Positions 61,560-64,000 of a DNA stretch of 64,000 nucleotides are shown here, piece by piece (within the stretch, counting starts at the first letter, position 1; every line of letters begins with the position of its first letter). Where the stretch lies: the NCBI RefSeq assembly GCF_002119665.1, contig NZ_CP021111.1, positions 186,001 through 250,000 of the forward strand. The letters run 5' to 3'. The notes under the pieces are model-generated. The model did no database searches. It saw only the letters and a program-made list of their open reading frames with translations, and was not told the DNA's origin. This DNA is from Bordetella genomosp. 13 (GTDB taxonomy: Bacteria > Pseudomonadota > Gammaproteobacteria > Burkholderiales > Burkholderiaceae_B). A program made the translations under genes and the position numbers.

Positions 61560-61601
61560 TGCAGGCACAATGCCGGCAAAGTCCTTTCCAGGAGATATTC
61601 C

Positions 61602-63434
<1,833 letters not shown>

Positions 63435-63566
63435 GGGAGCGCCGGTAGAAGGCTTTGAAAACGAGAAATAAAGTCGGCCGCGCGGAATAAAGTCGGTCTC
63501 AGCGCTACCGGCCGGCTTTTCGCGATTTTTGTCTCCCAGTTCACTGCTTCAACTTCGAAATGGAAC
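63435..63566 (+). other. Structured 3' region of glmS with repeats
   Basis: AAAGTCGGCCG (63470-63480) can pair with CGGCCGGCTTT (63509-63519), 11 bp with one G-U, followed by a T-rich stretch. AATAAAGTCGG occurs twice with a 19-base period (63467-63477, 63486-63496), so two alternative pairings with the right arm are possible. No coding frame is credible here. It may be a first, leaky terminator or part of a 3'-UTR RNA. Confidence 0.4.
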
Positions 63567-63590
63567 GGGCCGTCAAAGCGGCCCTTTTTT
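63567..63590 (+). terminator. Rho-independent terminator downstream of glmS
   Basis: GGGCCG (63567-63572), loop TCAAAG, CGGCCC (63579-63584), then six T (63585-63590). It is 132 bases beyond the glmS stop. Between it and the next gene (63591-63793) lies an AT-rich region with control elements and no gene. Confidence 0.88.
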
Positions 63591-63680
63591 GCGCTCCGGT
63601 GTATTGAGACCGAGGGCTCGTGCAACTTCCGCCCGGAGCGCGGCGCGCGTGGCGTGCGCAGGACGTTTCACAAGTTATAG

Positions 63681-63701
63681 GTTGTAGATCTCGAATACAA
63701 C
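63681..63701 (+). promoter_or_regulatory. Candidate operator upstream of the HipB-like gene
   Basis: GTTGTA (63681-63686), nine bases, TACAAC (63696-63701): exact inverted repeat. A second exact pair, TTTACAA (63721-63727) and TTGTAAA (63763-63769), flanks the promoter. Antitoxin-type XRE proteins bind such sites to autoregulate. Confidence 0.45.
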
Positions 63702-63733
63702 TTCAGACTTGTGGTTTGAGTTTACAATCTACA

Positions 63734-63762
63734 TTGCGTATTTCGGTTTTACTAAGTATAAT
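63734..63762 (+). promoter_or_regulatory. Promoter of the HipB-like gene
   Basis: TTGCGT (63734-63739), 17-base spacer, perfect TATAAT (63757-63762). The start would be near 63769, 25 bases before the ATG, which suits a short leader. Confidence 0.6.
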
Positions 63763-63793
63763 TTGTAAATCAGAAAAACAACGTGAGCCTTGT

Positions 63794-64000
63794 ATGTCCG
63801 ACTTCACCGTCCGCACGGCTGAGCAACTGCCAGCACTGCTTCAGGGCTTTCGCAGACAGGCTGGCCTGACCCAGGCGGATACGGCTATGCGCCTGGGCAT
63901 CAGCCAGCAGGCCTTGTCTAATCTTGAGCGCCATGCCGACAAGGTTAGCGCCGACCGCCTGCTGGAGCTCCTGAGCATCCTGGGCGTCGAGCTCGTGCTG
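63794..64000 (+). CDS. HipB-like XRE-family antitoxin/regulator (cut by window edge)
   Basis: The first 69 codons are visible and open to the edge. TAEQLPALLQGFRRQAGLTQADTAMRLGISQQALSNLERHADK (split for reading) is a full XRE helix-turn-helix, and VSADRLLELLSILGVELVL is the HipB-type continuation ending in a beta strand. HipB proteins neutralise the HipA kinase and repress their own operon; a hipA gene would be expected just beyond the window. The AT-rich upstream DNA contrasts with the surrounding genome and suggests acquisition. If no hipA follows, it is a solitary regulator. Confidence 0.75.
   Translation, partial: MSDFTVRTAEQLPALLQGFRRQAGLTQADTAMRLGISQQALSNLERHADKVSADRLLELLSILGVELVL

Noticed and set aside
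61562..61601. glmS ribozyme
   Set aside because: Only about 40 bases lie between the palindrome and the start; the conserved ribozyme core is absent and is a Gram-positive feature.

Overview
The window is about 64 kb of a GC-rich, gene-dense betaproteobacterial chromosome, most likely from the order Burkholderiales and probably an Alcaligenaceae member of the Bordetella/Achromobacter type. This rests on gene content and order read from the sequence: a continuous mla - ABC exporter - bolA - murA - his - tatABC gene line, a Bug-type solute receptor, a PhaM-like protein, DUF2970 and DUF3717 proteins, and a ctaC/ctaD/ctaE respiratory block. No rRNA, tRNA, CRISPR array or complete insertion sequence was seen.

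Layout. 1-2.2 kb: a partial NIF3-family gene, a DegS/DegQ-like envelope protease and an XRE regulator. 2.26-18.07 kb (minus strand): a 15.8 kb run reading mlaF-mlaE-mlaD-mlaA-mlaC, an ABC-2 exporter pair, an IbaG/BolA gene, murA, hisG-D-C-B-H-A-F-I-E, an eroded HIT gene, and tatA-tatB-tatC. Many junctions overlap by 1-4 bases, and a terminator after mlaC splits the run. 18.3-22.1 kb: a Bug receptor, a LysR regulator, a short-chain dehydrogenase and a PfpI/DJ-1 protein. 22.1-28.3 kb: gltD and gltB (glutamate synthase). 28.6-29.5 kb: a degenerate REP-associated transposase-like gene with palindromes and a tandem repeat. 29.6-31.5 kb: formaldehyde detoxification by glutathione (frmA-like, fghA-like). 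31.6-33.6 kb: a membrane protein, rpoH preceded by a perfect CIRCE element, then a strongly structured candidate small RNA ending in a terminator. 33.6-37.1 kb: a CpdA-like phosphodiesterase divergent from an SOS1-like Na+/H+ antiporter with a C-terminal cyclic-nucleotide-binding-like domain. 37.1-43.1 kb: a LacI regulator, a TRAP transporter and an IlvD/Edd sugar-acid dehydratase. 43.2-44.0 kb: a Nudix hydrolase. 44.3-52.9 kb: cytochrome c oxidase subunits, assembly factors and heme A synthesis. 53-61.5 kb: a DUF3717 protein, a glycine-zipper protein, a PhaM-like protein, glmU, an MFS exporter, UDP-glucose dehydrogenase, two glycosyltransferases and an Lrp/AsnC regulator. 61.6-63.4 kb: glmS. 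63.8 kb to the end: the start of a HipB-like gene behind an AT-rich control region.

Most of the window is conserved housekeeping: outer-membrane lipid homeostasis, peptidoglycan and amino-sugar precursors (murA, glmU, glmS), histidine and glutamate synthesis, Tat export and aerobic respiration. The most interesting non-coding signals are the candidate small RNA at 33432-33555, with a C/U-rich loop on a perfect 10-bp stem; the perfect CIRCE at rpoH; a possible pseudoknot leader before the oxidase operon; and a 12+3+12 perfect palindrome before glmS. Small-RNA, operator and leader calls come from base pairing read by eye and need experimental or comparative confirmation.
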